Source of the DNA: Limivivens sp034101475
Lineage (GTDB): Bacteria > Bacillota > Clostridia > Lachnospirales > Lachnospiraceae
Assembly: GCA_034101475.1 (NCBI GenBank)
Contig: JAXEJQ010000123.1
Location: forward strand, 1 to 47,068
Direction: 5' to 3'
Length of the DNA stretch: 47,068 nt
Part shown: positions 26,784-35,818 of the stretch, piece after piece
How positions within the stretch are numbered: the first letter of the stretch is position 1
How the letters are laid out: every line of letters starts with the position of its first letter
The notes under the pieces: model-generated
The model's database searches: none
Told to the model about the DNA's origin: nothing
Seen by the model: the letters and a program-made list of their open reading frames with translations, nothing else
Program-made: the position numbers and the translations under genes

Positions 26784-26866
26784 GTAATTGTTCAGAACAG
26801 GCCGAATCGCTTGCTGATGAGGCCGTAAGAACGTGAATCATATCTGTGAAGGTACTGAACAGATAC
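26784..26866 (+). repeat. Dispersed palindromic element, copy 2
   Basis: GTAATTGTTCAGAAC (26784-26798) and GTACTGAACAGATAC (26852-26866) form inverted arms with 13 of 15 positions pairing, counting one G-U. The GGGAGG ribosome binding site of the hydrogenase gene follows the right arm by five bases. The arms match those at 37200-37275. Confidence 0.6.
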
Positions 26867-26880
26867 GTTGGGAGGAAAAT

Positions 26881-28401
26881 ATGAGAGGGATTTACACATC
26901 AGTCAACGATATAAGAAAGAGAGTATTTGCGGAGGTTGCGCGTCTGTCCTATGATTATCAGGACGGGGATCTGTCTCAGATGGAGCAGATTCCCTACAAC
27001 ATCATTCCGGGGGAGGTTTCCACGTATCGGGAAAGTGTTTTTCTGGAACGCGCCATCGTAAAGGAGCGTATGCGCCTGGCCATGGGGCTCCCCCTGCGGA
27101 AAGCAACGGAGCATGCGCCGGTATCACAGGGCGCGCAGGAATGCGTGAAACCGGAGAAATATTATCAGCCGCCGCTTATAAATATTATTAAATTCGCCTG
27201 CCATAAATGTCCGGACAATGTGGTGCGGGTAACGGACGGCTGTCAGGGCTGCCTGGCTCATCCCTGTAAGGAGGTCTGCCCGAAGAAGGCCATCCGTTTT
27301 GAAAACGGAAGATCCATCATTGATCAGGAAGCGTGCATCAAATGCGGGAAATGCATCTCAGTTTGCCCCTATCATGCCATTATCAGGCAGGAACGACCCT
27401 GTGCCGGCGCCTGCGGTATGAATGCCATTGGCTCGGATGAATACGGACGCGCGGAGATCAATCAGGAAAAATGCGTATCCTGCGGAATGTGTCTGGCTAA
27501 CTGCCCCTTTGGGGCCATTGCGGACAAGGCACAGATTTTCCAGACGATTCAGGCGATCAAAAGCGATGTGCCGGTCTATGCTGCCATTGCCCCGGCAGTG
27601 GCCGGACAGTTCGGACCCAAGCTGACACCTGGGAAAATCCGCTCTGCTTTCCAGGCATTGGGCTTTACCGATGTGGTGGAGGTGGCCATCGGAGCAGACC
27701 TGTGTACCATTGAGGAAGCGAAGGATTTTGTAGAGGAGGTTCCGGAAAAGATCCCGTTTATGGCAACCTCCTGCTGTCCGGCCTGGTCGATGATGGCGAA
27801 GAAGCTGTTCCCGGAGCAGGCAAACTGCATTTCCATGGCACTGACGCCTATGGTTCTGACGGGAAGACTGATCAAAAAGCAGCATCCCGGCTGCAAGGTG
27901 GCCTTTATCGGTCCCTGTGCGGCGAAAAAGCTGGAGGCAAGCAGAAAATCCATCCGCAGCGATATTGATTTTGTGCTGACCTTTGAAGAAGTGATGGGCA
28001 TGTTTGAAGCAAAAAATGTGGATTTCGGGAAGCTGGAGGAGACAGATGCCATGCATGGTGCCAGCGGAGACGGACGGGGCTTTGCAGTCAGCGGCGGGGT
28101 CGCTGAGGCAGTGGCAAACTGTATTCGTGAACAGTACCCGGACCGGGAAATTAAGATTGAAAAAGCGGAGGGACTTGCCAACTGCAAAAAGCTTCTGACT
28201 CTGGCAAAAGCCGGGAAGTATCCGGGCTATCTGCTGGAAGGTATGGCCTGCCCGGGCGGCTGCGTGGCAGGCGCCGGAACCCGTCAGCCGATCGCGAAAG
28301 CAGCGGCAGCCGTGGCTTTGCACAAGAAGGTATCCACCAACCAGCATGCGCTTCAGAGCGATTATAAAGAGCTGTTGGGAGAGATCGAAGAATCCTGTTG
28401 A
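26881..28401 (+). CDS. Monomeric [FeFe] hydrogenase (group-B-like)
   Basis: A 506-residue soluble hydrogenase that interconverts protons and H2 with ferredoxin-type electrons. Several cysteine groups for [4Fe-4S] clusters lie at about 107-134 (CHKC, CQGC, CKEVC), 152-162 (CIKCGKCISVC), 174-178 and 198-208 (CVSCGMCLANCP). The H-cluster motifs are L1 TSCCPAW (296-302), L2 GPCAAKK (344-350) and L3 EGMACPGGC (453-461). The GPC in place of MPC in L2 and the lack of an N-terminal 2Fe-2S domain point to group B. ATG 26881 follows GGGAGG; the frame extends to 26833 but without support. Maturation genes are not in the window. Confidence 0.93.
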   Translation: MRGIYTSVNDIRKRVFAEVARLSYDYQDGDLSQMEQIPYNIIPGEVSTYRESVFLERAIVKERMRLAMGLPLRKATEHAPVSQGAQECVKPEKYYQPPLINIIKFACHKCPDNVVRVTDGCQGCLAHPCKEVCPKKAIRFENGRSIIDQEACIKCGKCISVCPYHAIIRQERPCAGACGMNAIGSDEYGRAEINQEKCVSCGMCLANCPFGAIADKAQIFQTIQAIKSDVPVYAAIAPAVAGQFGPKLTPGKIRSAFQALGFTDVVEVAIGADLCTIEEAKDFVEEVPEKIPFMATSCCPAWSMMAKKLFPEQANCISMALTPMVLTGRLIKKQHPGCKVAFIGPCAAKKLEASRKSIRSDIDFVLTFEEVMGMFEAKNVDFGKLEETDAMHGASGDGRGFAVSGGVAEAVANCIREQYPDREIKIEKAEGLANCKKLLTLAKAGKYPGYLLEGMACPGGCVAGAGTRQPIAKAAAAVALHKKVSTNQHALQSDYKELLGEIEESC

Positions 28402-28658
28402 CAGAACGGCTGTTTTTGGATATGGTATCCCCAGAAGAAAAAGAGCGAGGTGAAAGACTGTATCATTATTTCTGCAGATAATTCAGGAACAGAAGAAAGA
28501 CATGACGGGGCCGGAAGGTCTGTTTGTCATGGTGCAGAAATGATCCATTCTTTCAAAGCAGCACCGGCAGCTGGCCGGGAAGTCTCTGCTCCGGGGCTGA
28601 AGGCCGGACAACGGGGAAGCAGGCAGAAGCCTGAAGGTGCAGACACCGCCTATGGGAT

Positions 28659-28694
28659 AAACCGCAGAAAGAAGAATCTTTCTGCGGTTTTTTA
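28659..28694 (+). terminator. Intrinsic terminator downstream of the hydrogenase gene
   Basis: AACCGCAGAAAG (28659-28670) pairs perfectly with CTTTCTGCGGTT (28677-28688) around AAGAAT, followed by TTTTTA. Confidence 0.85.
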
Positions 28695-28773
28695 CGTCAG
28701 GAGAGAGGGAGCGGGTGGCGACCAGAAAGGTTCTGCCGGGAGAAAATCTGCGATAGGATTTCCGGGAAATTTC

Positions 28774-28782
28774 TGGTATAAT
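28774..28782 (+). promoter_or_regulatory. Extended -10 promoter of the MBL gene
   Basis: TGGTATAAT: a full TATAAT (28777-28782) with the TG extension. The -35 region is poor, as is usual for extended -10 promoters. The leader to ATG 28889 is about 100 bases. Confidence 0.6.
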
Positions 28783-28888
28783 GATACGAGACAGGAGACA
28801 GGAGACAGGAGTGTACGGTTCTGGCGTCTGAATGCGGGAGCATTCCTGCACAGATACAGAAGACAGCGTTTAGGAAAGGAGCAGATCG

Positions 28889-29689
28889 ATGGAACTGATT
28901 ATGCTGGGAACAGGCAATGCCATGGTTACAAAATGCTACAATACCTGTTTCGCCATCAAAAACAAAAAGGAATATTTTCTTGTGGATGCCGGAGGGGGAA
29001 ACGGAATTTACAACCAGATGGAGAAGGCGGAGATCCCCTTTGAACAGGTACACCGTATGTTTGTGACGCACGGGCACACGGACCACATTCTGGGCGTTTT
29101 CTGGGTGATGCGTAAAGTGGCGGCCCTGATGTCCTCCGGAAAATATGAGGGAACGATGACGATTTACGGCCACGATGAGGTGATTCACATTCTGAAGGAG
29201 TTTTCAGAGCTGACCTTTCCGGGAAGACTGAAAAAATACATCGGCTCGGAAATCCTGCTTCAGGAGGTTAAGGAGAAGGATGAAATTCAGGCCGCGGGAA
29301 TGAAGCTCCGCTTTTTTGATATCGGCTCCACAAAGATGAAGCAGTTCGGTTTTCGGGCGGAGCTGCCGGACGGCCGGATTCTGGCCTGCCTGGGAGATGA
29401 GCCGTACAATGAGAGAAACCGGGAAGATGTGCAGGGAGCGGATTGGATGCTCTGTGAGGCTTTTTGCCTGTATGAGGACCGGGAACGCTTCCGGCCCTAT
29501 GAGAAGCATCACAGTACGGCTCTGGATGCCGGAAGACTGGCTCAGGAGCTGGAAGTTCAAAACCTGGTGCTGTACCACACAGAGGATAAAACGCTCTCCA
29601 CCAGAAAGGAACGCTACAGCCGGGAAGCAGCAGGAGCGTTCCATGGAAAGGTCTATGTTCCGGAGGATCTGGAGAGAATCCGCCTTTAA
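28889..29689 (+). CDS. MBL-fold metallo-hydrolase (RNase Z/arylsulfatase-like)
   Basis: A 266-residue metallo-beta-lactamase-fold protein. The dinuclear metal motif HGHTDH lies at 61-66, preceded by FLVDAGGG at 30-37; further ligands may be D in LACLGDEPYNE and the late histidine in VLYHTEDKT. The N-terminal MELIMLGTGNAMVTKCYNTCF resembles tRNase Z-like or phosphodiesterase-like family members. ATG 28889 follows AGGAAAGGAGCAGATCG. It is preceded by its own promoter and appears to be transcribed alone or with the redox cassette that follows 95 bases later. Substrate unknown; family members act on RNA 3' ends, cyclic nucleotides or sulfates. Confidence 0.8.
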   Translation: MELIMLGTGNAMVTKCYNTCFAIKNKKEYFLVDAGGGNGIYNQMEKAEIPFEQVHRMFVTHGHTDHILGVFWVMRKVAALMSSGKYEGTMTIYGHDEVIHILKEFSELTFPGRLKKYIGSEILLQEVKEKDEIQAAGMKLRFFDIGSTKMKQFGFRAELPDGRILACLGDEPYNERNREDVQGADWMLCEAFCLYEDRERFRPYEKHHSTALDAGRLAQELEVQNLVLYHTEDKTLSTRKERYSREAAGAFHGKVYVPEDLERIRL

Positions 29690-29784
29690 TCAGGAAAGCA
29701 TGAAGTGAGGAGACTTGCTCAGATGGAATGAAGCTGCATTTTGTAAAATTTGATTGCCGGGTGGATAACAGGAAAGGAAAGCAT

Positions 29785-31005
29785 ATGAGAAAGAAAAAAC
29801 GAATTGGACTTTTCATGACAATGGCATTTGTGTCATGCATGATGACAGGCTATAGCGTACAGGCAGAGGTTCAGGATGGCGAGCAAATCCAGGAAAATGT
29901 ACAAATATCAAAAACGGAAGGAACCATTGTACTCAAAGATGGCGAGTGGAGTAATGTATTCTTCAATGAAGAATATAAAGAGGAAGGGATGAAGACGGTA
30001 AAAAATGCAGAGGTTCCTGCCGATGTTTATCAGAGAGTATTAGCCCAGGAGGCGGGCAGTGGATTTATCATCCCGGAAAGCTGGAAAGAGCTTCAGATTG
30101 CTCTGAGTCTTTCCGTCCCGTCTGATAATCAGCTGGAGCTCTTTGTATTCCAGACAGCAGATTTCGCAAAGCTGAACGAACTTCGAAGTGCCGATGCAGA
30201 TGGCACTGTTCCTGCAGAGGAATGGGAAGAGGCTTATTTTGCAGCCAAAGATTCTGCATTTCGTATATGTGGTTTTTACAGTGTGGAAGCAGAAGGTCCG
30301 GCAGACGGTGCATTGTTTTCAGACAGTGATTTTGGAACAAGATTTGCTTATGCGGAGAAGATAGGCACCTTTGCAGACCGGGATTATTACTTTGTTTATA
30401 ATGAGATGTCTCCAGACGAAGGGTTTACAGAGGAGGAAAAAGCAGAGATTCAGGATATTCTGGATTCCCTGGATGAGGTCAGGGAGAATGCTGTTTTATT
30501 TCCTGCTGAGAACGATAGTTTTGACGAAGAAGAAAAAGAAATTCAGGAAACATTGACAGGTATTGATCTGTCAGATTTTGAAGCCACAGACCTGAATGGT
30601 AATTTGATTACACAGGAAATCTTTCAGGAGTATGAGATTACGATGGTTAACATCTGGGCTACATGGTGCGGGCCGTGCCGTAATGAGCTTCCTGAGATTC
30701 AGAAAGCCTATGAGATGCTTCCGGAGAACGCAAATATTATCTCGATTTGTGAGGACGCAGCGGAGGATACAGAGCTTGCCAATGCGATTGTCGATAAAAC
30801 AGGAATGGAATTTGCCGTACTGGTACCAAATGAAGAACTGATGCAATCGGTATTTTCATTTGTTTCAGTATATCCCACAACGATCTTTGTGGACAGTGAA
30901 GGGCATGTGGCAGGCAGCGCAGTTATTGGAGTTCCTTCAGCGGATGATGTGGCGCAGGCATATCTGGATTATATCAATACGGTGCTGTCACAGTCGTTCC
31001 CCTGA
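29785..31005 (+). CDS. Exported TlpA-like thioredoxin-fold protein
   Basis: A 406-residue protein with a signal-type N terminus (RIGLFMTMAFVSCMMTGYSVQA) and a C-terminal thioredoxin-like domain of about 130 residues. The redox motif WATWCGPC ends near residue 298, with NELPEIQKAYEML behind it, and VYPTTIFVDSEG provides the cis-proline loop. The 230 residues between are an uncharacterised acidic domain (FIIPESWKELQIAL and so on). ATG 29785 follows GGAAAGG; the upstream in-frame start at 29728 is unlikely. It is the first gene of a cassette with a CXXC mini-protein and a membrane ferredoxin, so extracytoplasmic thiol-disulfide reduction is the likely job. This region is more A+T rich than its neighbours. 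Confidence 0.85.
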   Translation: MRKKKRIGLFMTMAFVSCMMTGYSVQAEVQDGEQIQENVQISKTEGTIVLKDGEWSNVFFNEEYKEEGMKTVKNAEVPADVYQRVLAQEAGSGFIIPESWKELQIALSLSVPSDNQLELFVFQTADFAKLNELRSADADGTVPAEEWEEAYFAAKDSAFRICGFYSVEAEGPADGALFSDSDFGTRFAYAEKIGTFADRDYYFVYNEMSPDEGFTEEEKAEIQDILDSLDEVRENAVLFPAENDSFDEEEKEIQETLTGIDLSDFEATDLNGNLITQEIFQEYEITMVNIWATWCGPCRNELPEIQKAYEMLPENANIISICEDAAEDTELANAIVDKTGMEFAVLVPNEELMQSVFSFVSVYPTTIFVDSEGHVAGSAVIGVPSADDVAQAYLDYINTVLSQSFP

Positions 31006-31027
31006 GTTTGTTGGCGGAGGGAAGAAA

Positions 31028-31174
31028 ATGAAAAAAGGGAAATTATGGATGGTCAGAGGAATCGTGATTTTGTTGGCTGTCAGCTTCATTTTATTTGGCA
31101 TCATGCAGGGAGAACCATATGAAGTGCTGAAAAAAGCGGTCAATATCTGTCTCCAATGTATTGGAATCGGGTAG
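31028..31174 (+). CDS. Small CD1871A-type CXXC membrane protein
   Basis: A 48-residue protein: one transmembrane helix (MVRGIVILLAVSFILFGIM) followed by a conserved-looking tail, GEPYEVLKKAVNICLQCIGIG, with the motif CLQC. This is the pattern of the CD1871A family of CXXC mini-proteins found next to NapH-like ferredoxins in Clostridia. ATG 31028 follows GGAGGGAAGAAA. It ends 11 bases before the membrane ferredoxin gene. The CXXC may exchange disulfides with the TlpA-like protein or bind a cofactor; its function is not established to my knowledge. Confidence 0.8.
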   Translation: MKKGKLWMVRGIVILLAVSFILFGIMQGEPYEVLKKAVNICLQCIGIG

Positions 31175-31185
31175 AGGTAGGAAGG

Positions 31186-32064
31186 ATGAAGAAGAAAAAA
31201 TACAGGATAAAACGGGGATTTATTCAGCTTGCCGCAGCGGTTTTTCTGAATGGCTATGTCATCGGATATCAGAAAGGGATGATTTTTACAGGAAAGTCAA
31301 AATTATTTTGTGTGCCGGTTTTAAACTGCTATTCCTGTCCGGGGGCGTTGGGGGCCTGTCCAATCGGATCTCTGCAGTCTGTTTTGAGCGGATATCAGCA
31401 CAGAATACCATTTTATGTATTGGGAATTCTGCTGTTGTTCGGGATTTTTTTGGGCAGAGTTGTGTGTGGATTTTTGTGTCCTTTCGGCTGGTTTCAGGAT
31501 TTGCTTCATAAGATACCGGTGAAAAAGATTCCTATTCCTGAGAAACTGGATAAGGTTCTTCGCTATTTGAAGTACGCGGTATTGGCATTTCCTGTACTTT
31601 TGCTTCCGTTTCTGATTCGTGATGAATTTGGATTTGGAACAACCTGGTTTTGCAAGTACATATGTCCGGCGGGGACACTTGGAGCCGGTATTCCGCTGAT
31701 TGCTTTAAATGAAAGTCTGAGACAGGCCATCGGTGCATTGTTTGACTGGAAGATTATGGTATTGATGATAATAGTACTGTTATCTTTGACTGTTTACAGA
31801 CCGTTTTGTAAATATTTGTGCCCGTTGGGTGCTTTTTATGGGGTGTTTAACAGGTTCAGTTTTTATCGGCTGACTGTTGACAGGAGTCAGTGTACAGATT
31901 GTAAAGCCTGTGAACGAGCATGCAGGATGGGCGTAGAAGTTACCAGAAATATCAATTCGCCGGAATGTATCCGGTGTGGTGAATGCCTGAATGCCTGTCC
32001 GGGAAAATGTATTTACAGAGAACCACTGTTTCCCAGAAAAGAAGCGGGAAATGTATCGGAATGA
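31186..32064 (+). CDS. NapH-like membrane 4Fe-4S protein
   Basis: A 292-residue integral membrane protein with about five helices. Two loop motifs, CGFLCPFGWFQDLLHKIP and CKYLCPLGAFYG, are the CxxxCP signatures of NapH/CcoG-type polyferredoxins, and CYSCPGALGACP lies near the N terminus. The C-terminal domain has two clusters: CTDCKACERAC and CIRCGECLNACPGKC. ATG 31186 follows GAGG by eight bases; an in-frame start at 31156 overlaps the mini-protein gene and is less likely. It probably passes electrons across the membrane, here perhaps to the exported thioredoxin-like protein and CXXC protein. Confidence 0.85.
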   Translation: MKKKKYRIKRGFIQLAAAVFLNGYVIGYQKGMIFTGKSKLFCVPVLNCYSCPGALGACPIGSLQSVLSGYQHRIPFYVLGILLLFGIFLGRVVCGFLCPFGWFQDLLHKIPVKKIPIPEKLDKVLRYLKYAVLAFPVLLLPFLIRDEFGFGTTWFCKYICPAGTLGAGIPLIALNESLRQAIGALFDWKIMVLMIIVLLSLTVYRPFCKYLCPLGAFYGVFNRFSFYRLTVDRSQCTDCKACERACRMGVEVTRNINSPECIRCGECLNACPGKCIYREPLFPRKEAGNVSE

Positions 32065-32104
32065 CAGGAGATTCCTTCGGAGTCACAGACGAAAGCAACA
32101 AAAA

Positions 32105-32150
32105 ATCCCATGGAGATGTATGTGCGCAGTGGCACAGAATCCCATGGGAT
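32105..32150. terminator. Hairpin between convergent operons (possible bidirectional terminator)
   Basis: ATCCCATGG (32105-32113) pairs with CCATGGGAT (32142-32150) around a 28-base loop, with A-rich and T-rich flanks (AAAAA before, ATTTTC after). The loop is long, so efficiency is uncertain. Confidence 0.5.
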
Positions 32151-32218
32151 ATTTTCTTAGAAAAGTGGATAGAAAAAGCCTGATTGCAAGTTGGCGACAG
32201 ACGTTCCGGAATCCGGCT

Positions 32219-33199
32219 CTACCGTTCTTCCCGGAAATAGGGAATGCCGAGGCCGGCCGGCGGCTGATGTTCTTTCTTGTTCCGGAAACTGGAAAGAATC
32301 AGTACGATCAGGGTAACCACGTAGGGAAGGGCTTTAAAGACCTCCTGCATGCTTCTTCCAAGGCCCGGAATGTACAGGTAGAGAATATACAAGGCTCCGA
32401 ATAAAAAGGATCCCCAGATGGCATTCAGCGGCTTCCAGAGGGCAAAGATTACCAGTGCCACTGCCAGCCAGCCACGGTCACCGAAGCCGTTGTTTGTCCA
32501 GGTTCCGCCGGAGTATTCCATGACGAAATAGAGTCCGCCGAGACCGGCCAGCCCTGCGCCGATACAGGTAGACAGGTATTTATACCTGGTAACATTGATG
32601 CCGGCAGCATCCGCAGTACCCGGATTTTCCCCCACCGCACGCAGGTTCAGACCCGTGCGGGTACGGAACAGGAAAATGGACATCACCACTGCTGCGATGA
32701 TGCAGAGGTAAGTCAAAAATCCGTAGCTGAACAGAACATCTCCGATGAACGGGATGTCCGAAAGCAATGGAACACTGGCATTGTAGGCACCGCCGGTGAC
32801 CTTTACGGAAATCTGTCCCACACCGCCGGCAAGCTTGGAGATGGAGCCCCCGAAAAAGTTTCCGAAGCCGGTTCCGAAAATGGTCAGCGCCAGACCCGTT
32901 ACATTCTGGTTTACCCGCAGGGTAATGGTCAGAACACTGTAAATCAGTCCGCCCAGAGCCGCACAGGCAAAAGCACACAAAAAAGAAATCAGAACACCGA
33001 CGATCGGGCTGGGACTGGGGTTATTGTTTTCGTACAGGAAAGCCCCCATCAGACCGGAGATTCCGCCCATATACATAATTCCCGGAATTCCCAGATTCAG
33101 GTTTCCGGACTTTTCCGTCAGAATTTCCCCAAGCGTACCGAACAGGATGCAGATACCCTGAACGATCGCTTTCTGAATAAAAATAATGATCATACTCAT
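32219..33199 (-). CDS. ABC nucleoside/BMP-type permease (second)
   Basis: A 326-residue permease of the RbsC/LivM-like branch, with about eight to ten hydrophobic segments; GEILTEKSGNLNLGIPGIMYMGGISGLMG near the N terminus is the family's marker (the E-K-G-N-L-G-I-pattern also occurs in NupQ-type permeases), and AVGENPGTADAAGINVTRYKYLSTCIGAGLAG is the central loop. It starts 11 bases after the upstream permease. Together they form the heterodimeric channel of a BMP-dependent importer, likely for purine or pyrimidine nucleosides. It is the last gene of its operon. Confidence 0.88.
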   Translation of the reverse strand: MSMIIIFIQKAIVQGICILFGTLGEILTEKSGNLNLGIPGIMYMGGISGLMGAFLYENNNPSPSPIVGVLISFLCAFACAALGGLIYSVLTITLRVNQNVTGLALTIFGTGFGNFFGGSISKLAGGVGQISVKVTGGAYNASVPLLSDIPFIGDVLFSYGFLTYLCIIAAVVMSIFLFRTRTGLNLRAVGENPGTADAAGINVTRYKYLSTCIGAGLAGLGGLYFVMEYSGGTWTNNGFGDRGWLAVALVIFALWKPLNAIWGSFLFGALYILYLYIPGLGRSMQEVFKALPYVVTLIVLILSSFRNKKEHQPPAGLGIPYFREER

Positions 33200-33210
33200 A
33201 GCACCGCCTC

Positions 33211-34287
33211 CTATTTTCTGGTACGTTCCACTTTGTATTTGATGAAAAATTCTGCTCCGATCATGAAAAACAGAATAATTCCAAGCAGCACATCCGAAGC
33301 ATTTTCATTTAGTCCATACTGGGATGCGATCTGTACGGCTCCCTGATCCATGAAAACGATGGCAAAGGAAACAATCAGCATGAAAAAGCTGTTAAAGTGG
33401 GACAGCCAGGCTACAATGATGGCTGTGAATCCCCGTCCGTCCGCTGTTGCGGTGGAAATGGTGTGGCTGGCACCGCTGACGATGATAAAACCGGCAATTC
33501 CGCAGATGGCACCGGAAATGGACATGGTGCGGAGAATCACTTTTTTTACATTGATGCCAACGTAGCGTGCGGTATCTTCGCTTTCACCTACGACGGCCAC
33601 TTCATAGCCCTGTTTGCTGTACCGCAGGTACACGTACATGATCATGGTAAGGGCAAAAACAATGACTACATTCCATCCGTATTTCAGCCCGAAGAGCTCC
33701 GGAAGCCATCCGGCCTGGGTGCTCTGATTGATGATGCCCACGGTGTTGGAGCCCTTGGGATTTTCCCAGAATACGATGCAGAAGGTAACCACCTGCATGG
33801 CGATGTAGTTCATCATCAGCGTAAACAGTGTTTCATTGGTTCTCCAGTAGGCCTTAAATACAGCCGGCAGAAGTCCCCAGAGCATCCCGGCCAGGGCGCT
33901 GGCAAGGAGCATGGCAATCAGCAGGATGGGAGTGGGGAGGGCATCTCCCACATAGATCATCAGAGCAGCTGCCGCAGCACCGCCTACCAGAACCTGGCCT
34001 TCTGCGCCGATATTCCAGAAACGCATCCGGAAGGCAGGAGCCAGGCCAAGGGAGATGCACAGCAGCACCATGGTATCCCGGATGGTTGTCCAGAGACGCC
34101 GGCTGGAGCCTACCGCACCATCTACAATGGCCTTATAAACATCCACAGGGTTCATCCGGACAAGCAAAAAGATCACCAATGCACACAGAAGCAGAGCCAG
34201 AGCAAGAGCAGCCAGGCGAACCAGAATGGAAAGCTTCAGGCTGACCCGGTCCCGCCGGGACATTTTCAGAAATGGTTCCTTATGCAT
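33211..34287 (-). CDS. ABC nucleoside/BMP-type permease (first)
   Basis: A 358-residue permease with an N-terminal helix LALALLLCALVIFLLVRMNP and the family loop FWNIGAEGQVLVGGAAAAALMIY, as in NupP-type subunits. A second conserved loop is VVGESEDTARYVGINVKKVILRTMSISGAICG. The start ATG 34287 overlaps the end of the ATPase gene by eight bases, and AAAGGAG precedes it. It pairs with the permease at 32219-33199. Confidence 0.88.
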   Translation of the reverse strand: MHKEPFLKMSRRDRVSLKLSILVRLAALALALLLCALVIFLLVRMNPVDVYKAIVDGAVGSSRRLWTTIRDTMVLLCISLGLAPAFRMRFWNIGAEGQVLVGGAAAAALMIYVGDALPTPILLIAMLLASALAGMLWGLLPAVFKAYWRTNETLFTLMMNYIAMQVVTFCIVFWENPKGSNTVGIINQSTQAGWLPELFGLKYGWNVVIVFALTMIMYVYLRYSKQGYEVAVVGESEDTARYVGINVKKVILRTMSISGAICGIAGFIIVSGASHTISTATADGRGFTAIIVAWLSHFNSFFMLIVSFAIVFMDQGAVQIASQYGLNENASDVLLGIILFFMIGAEFFIKYKVERTRK

Positions 34288-35818
34288 GTTGGGCCACTCC
34301 TTTCTCGTTCTTTGTCATGAGAAGGCCGATGCCTTCCTTCGTGGCAGTTCTGCCGTCTACGACGCCGCTGATTTTGCCGCCGCAGAGCACAGCGATGCGG
34401 TCACTGATTTCCAGCAGAACATCCAGGTCTTCAAAAACACAGATTACGGCAACGCCGCGTTTTTTTTGCTCGTTCAGCAGCTCGTAAATCGTATGGGAAG
34501 AATTAATATCAATTCCCCGGGTGGGATAGGCAACCATCAGAACCTTGGGATTCTGGGCAATTTCCCGTCCTACCAGAACCTTCTGGACATTGCCTCCGGA
34601 CATCTGACTCACAGGGGAAGAGATACTGGGGGTCATGACCTCCAGCTGGTCCTTGATCTGCTGAGCCAGCTTTTCCGGTTCTTTGTGATGGAGGAGAATG
34701 CCTTTGCCGTCGGCATAGCTTCGAAGCATCATATTATCGGTCATATCCATGGAGCCAACCAGCCCCATGCCGATCCGGTCTTCGGGAACAAAAGCAAGGC
34801 TGACTCCCAGCGCCCGGATTTTTACGGAATCCATTTTCGAGAGATCATTGACGGAGCCGTCATCATCCACGAATTCAATGGAACCCTGGGAGACCGGCTG
34901 AAGTCCTGCAACCGCCTCCAGCAGCTCTTTCTGGCCGCTTCCGGAAATTCCCGCAATGCCGAGAATTTCCCCGCTTCTGATGGTCAGGTCAATGTCGTCC
35001 AGGGTCTTCACTCCTTCTTTGTTCAGACAGGTGACGCCGCAAAATTCCAGCCGTTTCTTCGGATTCACAGGTGTGGGGCGGGAAATATTCAGGTCAACCT
35101 TTTCACCGACCATCATTTCCGTCAGAGTGCTGATATTGGCTTCGGAGGTCCGGATGGTTCCCACATACTGGCCTTTCCGGAGAATGGCCACACGGTCGGA
35201 GAGATCCAGCACTTCCTGGAGCTTATGGGTGATGATAATAATGGCGCAGCCGTCACGGCGCATATTGCGCAGAACGGCAAAAAGCCGGTCTGCTTCCTGG
35301 GGCGTCAGTACGGCAGTGGGCTCATCCAGAATCAGAATGCGTGCGCCCCGGTAAAGCATTTTCACGATTTCCACCGTCTGTTTCTGGGATACGGACATCT
35401 GATAAATCTTCTGGGAGGGATCCAGATCAAAGCCATATTTTCTGGTCAGTGCATTGATTTCCTCCGTCACCTTTTTCATATTCAGCATCTGTTTGCCCGG
35501 GAGCCCCAGAATGATATTCTCAGCGGCAGTCAGTACATCCACCAGCTTGAAATGCTGATGAACCATACCGATGCCCAGAGCAAAGGAATCCTTGGGAGAA
35601 CGGATGGTGACTTCTTTTCCATTGACAAAAATATGGCCTTCATCCTGGTGGTAAATTCCGTAGATCATATTCATCAGAGTTGTCTTTCCGCTGCCGTTTT
35701 CCCCCAGAATAGCCAGAATTTCAGACTTTTTCAGGGTAAGATCGACATGGTCGTTGGCTGTCACGGAACCAAAACGTTTGGTGATCTGCCGAAGTTCCAA
35801 TGCAGTCGAAGTATCCAA
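34280..35818 (-). CDS. Double-domain ABC ATPase of the nucleoside/BMP importer
   Basis: A 512-residue cytoplasmic ATPase with two ABC cassettes, like RbsA/NupO. Cassette 1 has Walker A GENGSGKTTL, Walker B ILILDEPTAVL and the degenerate signature MSVSQKQTVEI. Cassette 2 has a degenerate Walker A GISGSGQKELLEAV, signature MSGGNVQKVLVGRE and the Walker-B-like strand VLMVAYPTRGID. This asymmetry is normal for the family. The start codon is TTG 35818 with GGAGGAAACACA before it. It lies 168 bases after the BMP gene, separated by a terminator. Confidence 0.9.
   Translation of the reverse strand: MDTSTALELRQITKRFGSVTANDHVDLTLKKSEILAILGENGSGKTTLMNMIYGIYHQDEGHIFVNGKEVTIRSPKDSFALGIGMVHQHFKLVDVLTAAENIILGLPGKQMLNMKKVTEEINALTRKYGFDLDPSQKIYQMSVSQKQTVEIVKMLYRGARILILDEPTAVLTPQEADRLFAVLRNMRRDGCAIIIITHKLQEVLDLSDRVAILRKGQYVGTIRTSEANISTLTEMMVGEKVDLNISRPTPVNPKKRLEFCGVTCLNKEGVKTLDDIDLTIRSGEILGIAGISGSGQKELLEAVAGLQPVSQGSIEFVDDDGSVNDLSKMDSVKIRALGVSLAFVPEDRIGMGLVGSMDMTDNMMLRSYADGKGILLHHKEPEKLAQQIKDQLEVMTPSISSPVSQMSGGNVQKVLVGREIAQNPKVLMVAYPTRGIDINSSHTIYELLNEQKKRGVAVICVFEDLDVLLEISDRIAVLCGGKISGVVDGRTATKEGIGLLMTKNEKGVAQHA

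Larger units (their letters stand above)
28402..28888. other. 487-base gap between hydrogenase and MBL genes
   Basis: Holds a terminator (28659-28694) and an extended -10 promoter (28774-28782). The 5' part (28402-28658) shows no credible gene: the plus-strand frame from 28450 has unusual composition and runs into the next gene in another frame. A short direct repeat of GAGACAG units lies at 28789-28807. Confidence 0.5.

Noticed and set aside
28450..29043. 197-codon plus-strand frame before and into the MBL gene
   Set aside because: It crosses a strong terminator and promoter, and its end overlaps the MBL gene in another frame; basic, glycine-rich composition and no motif.
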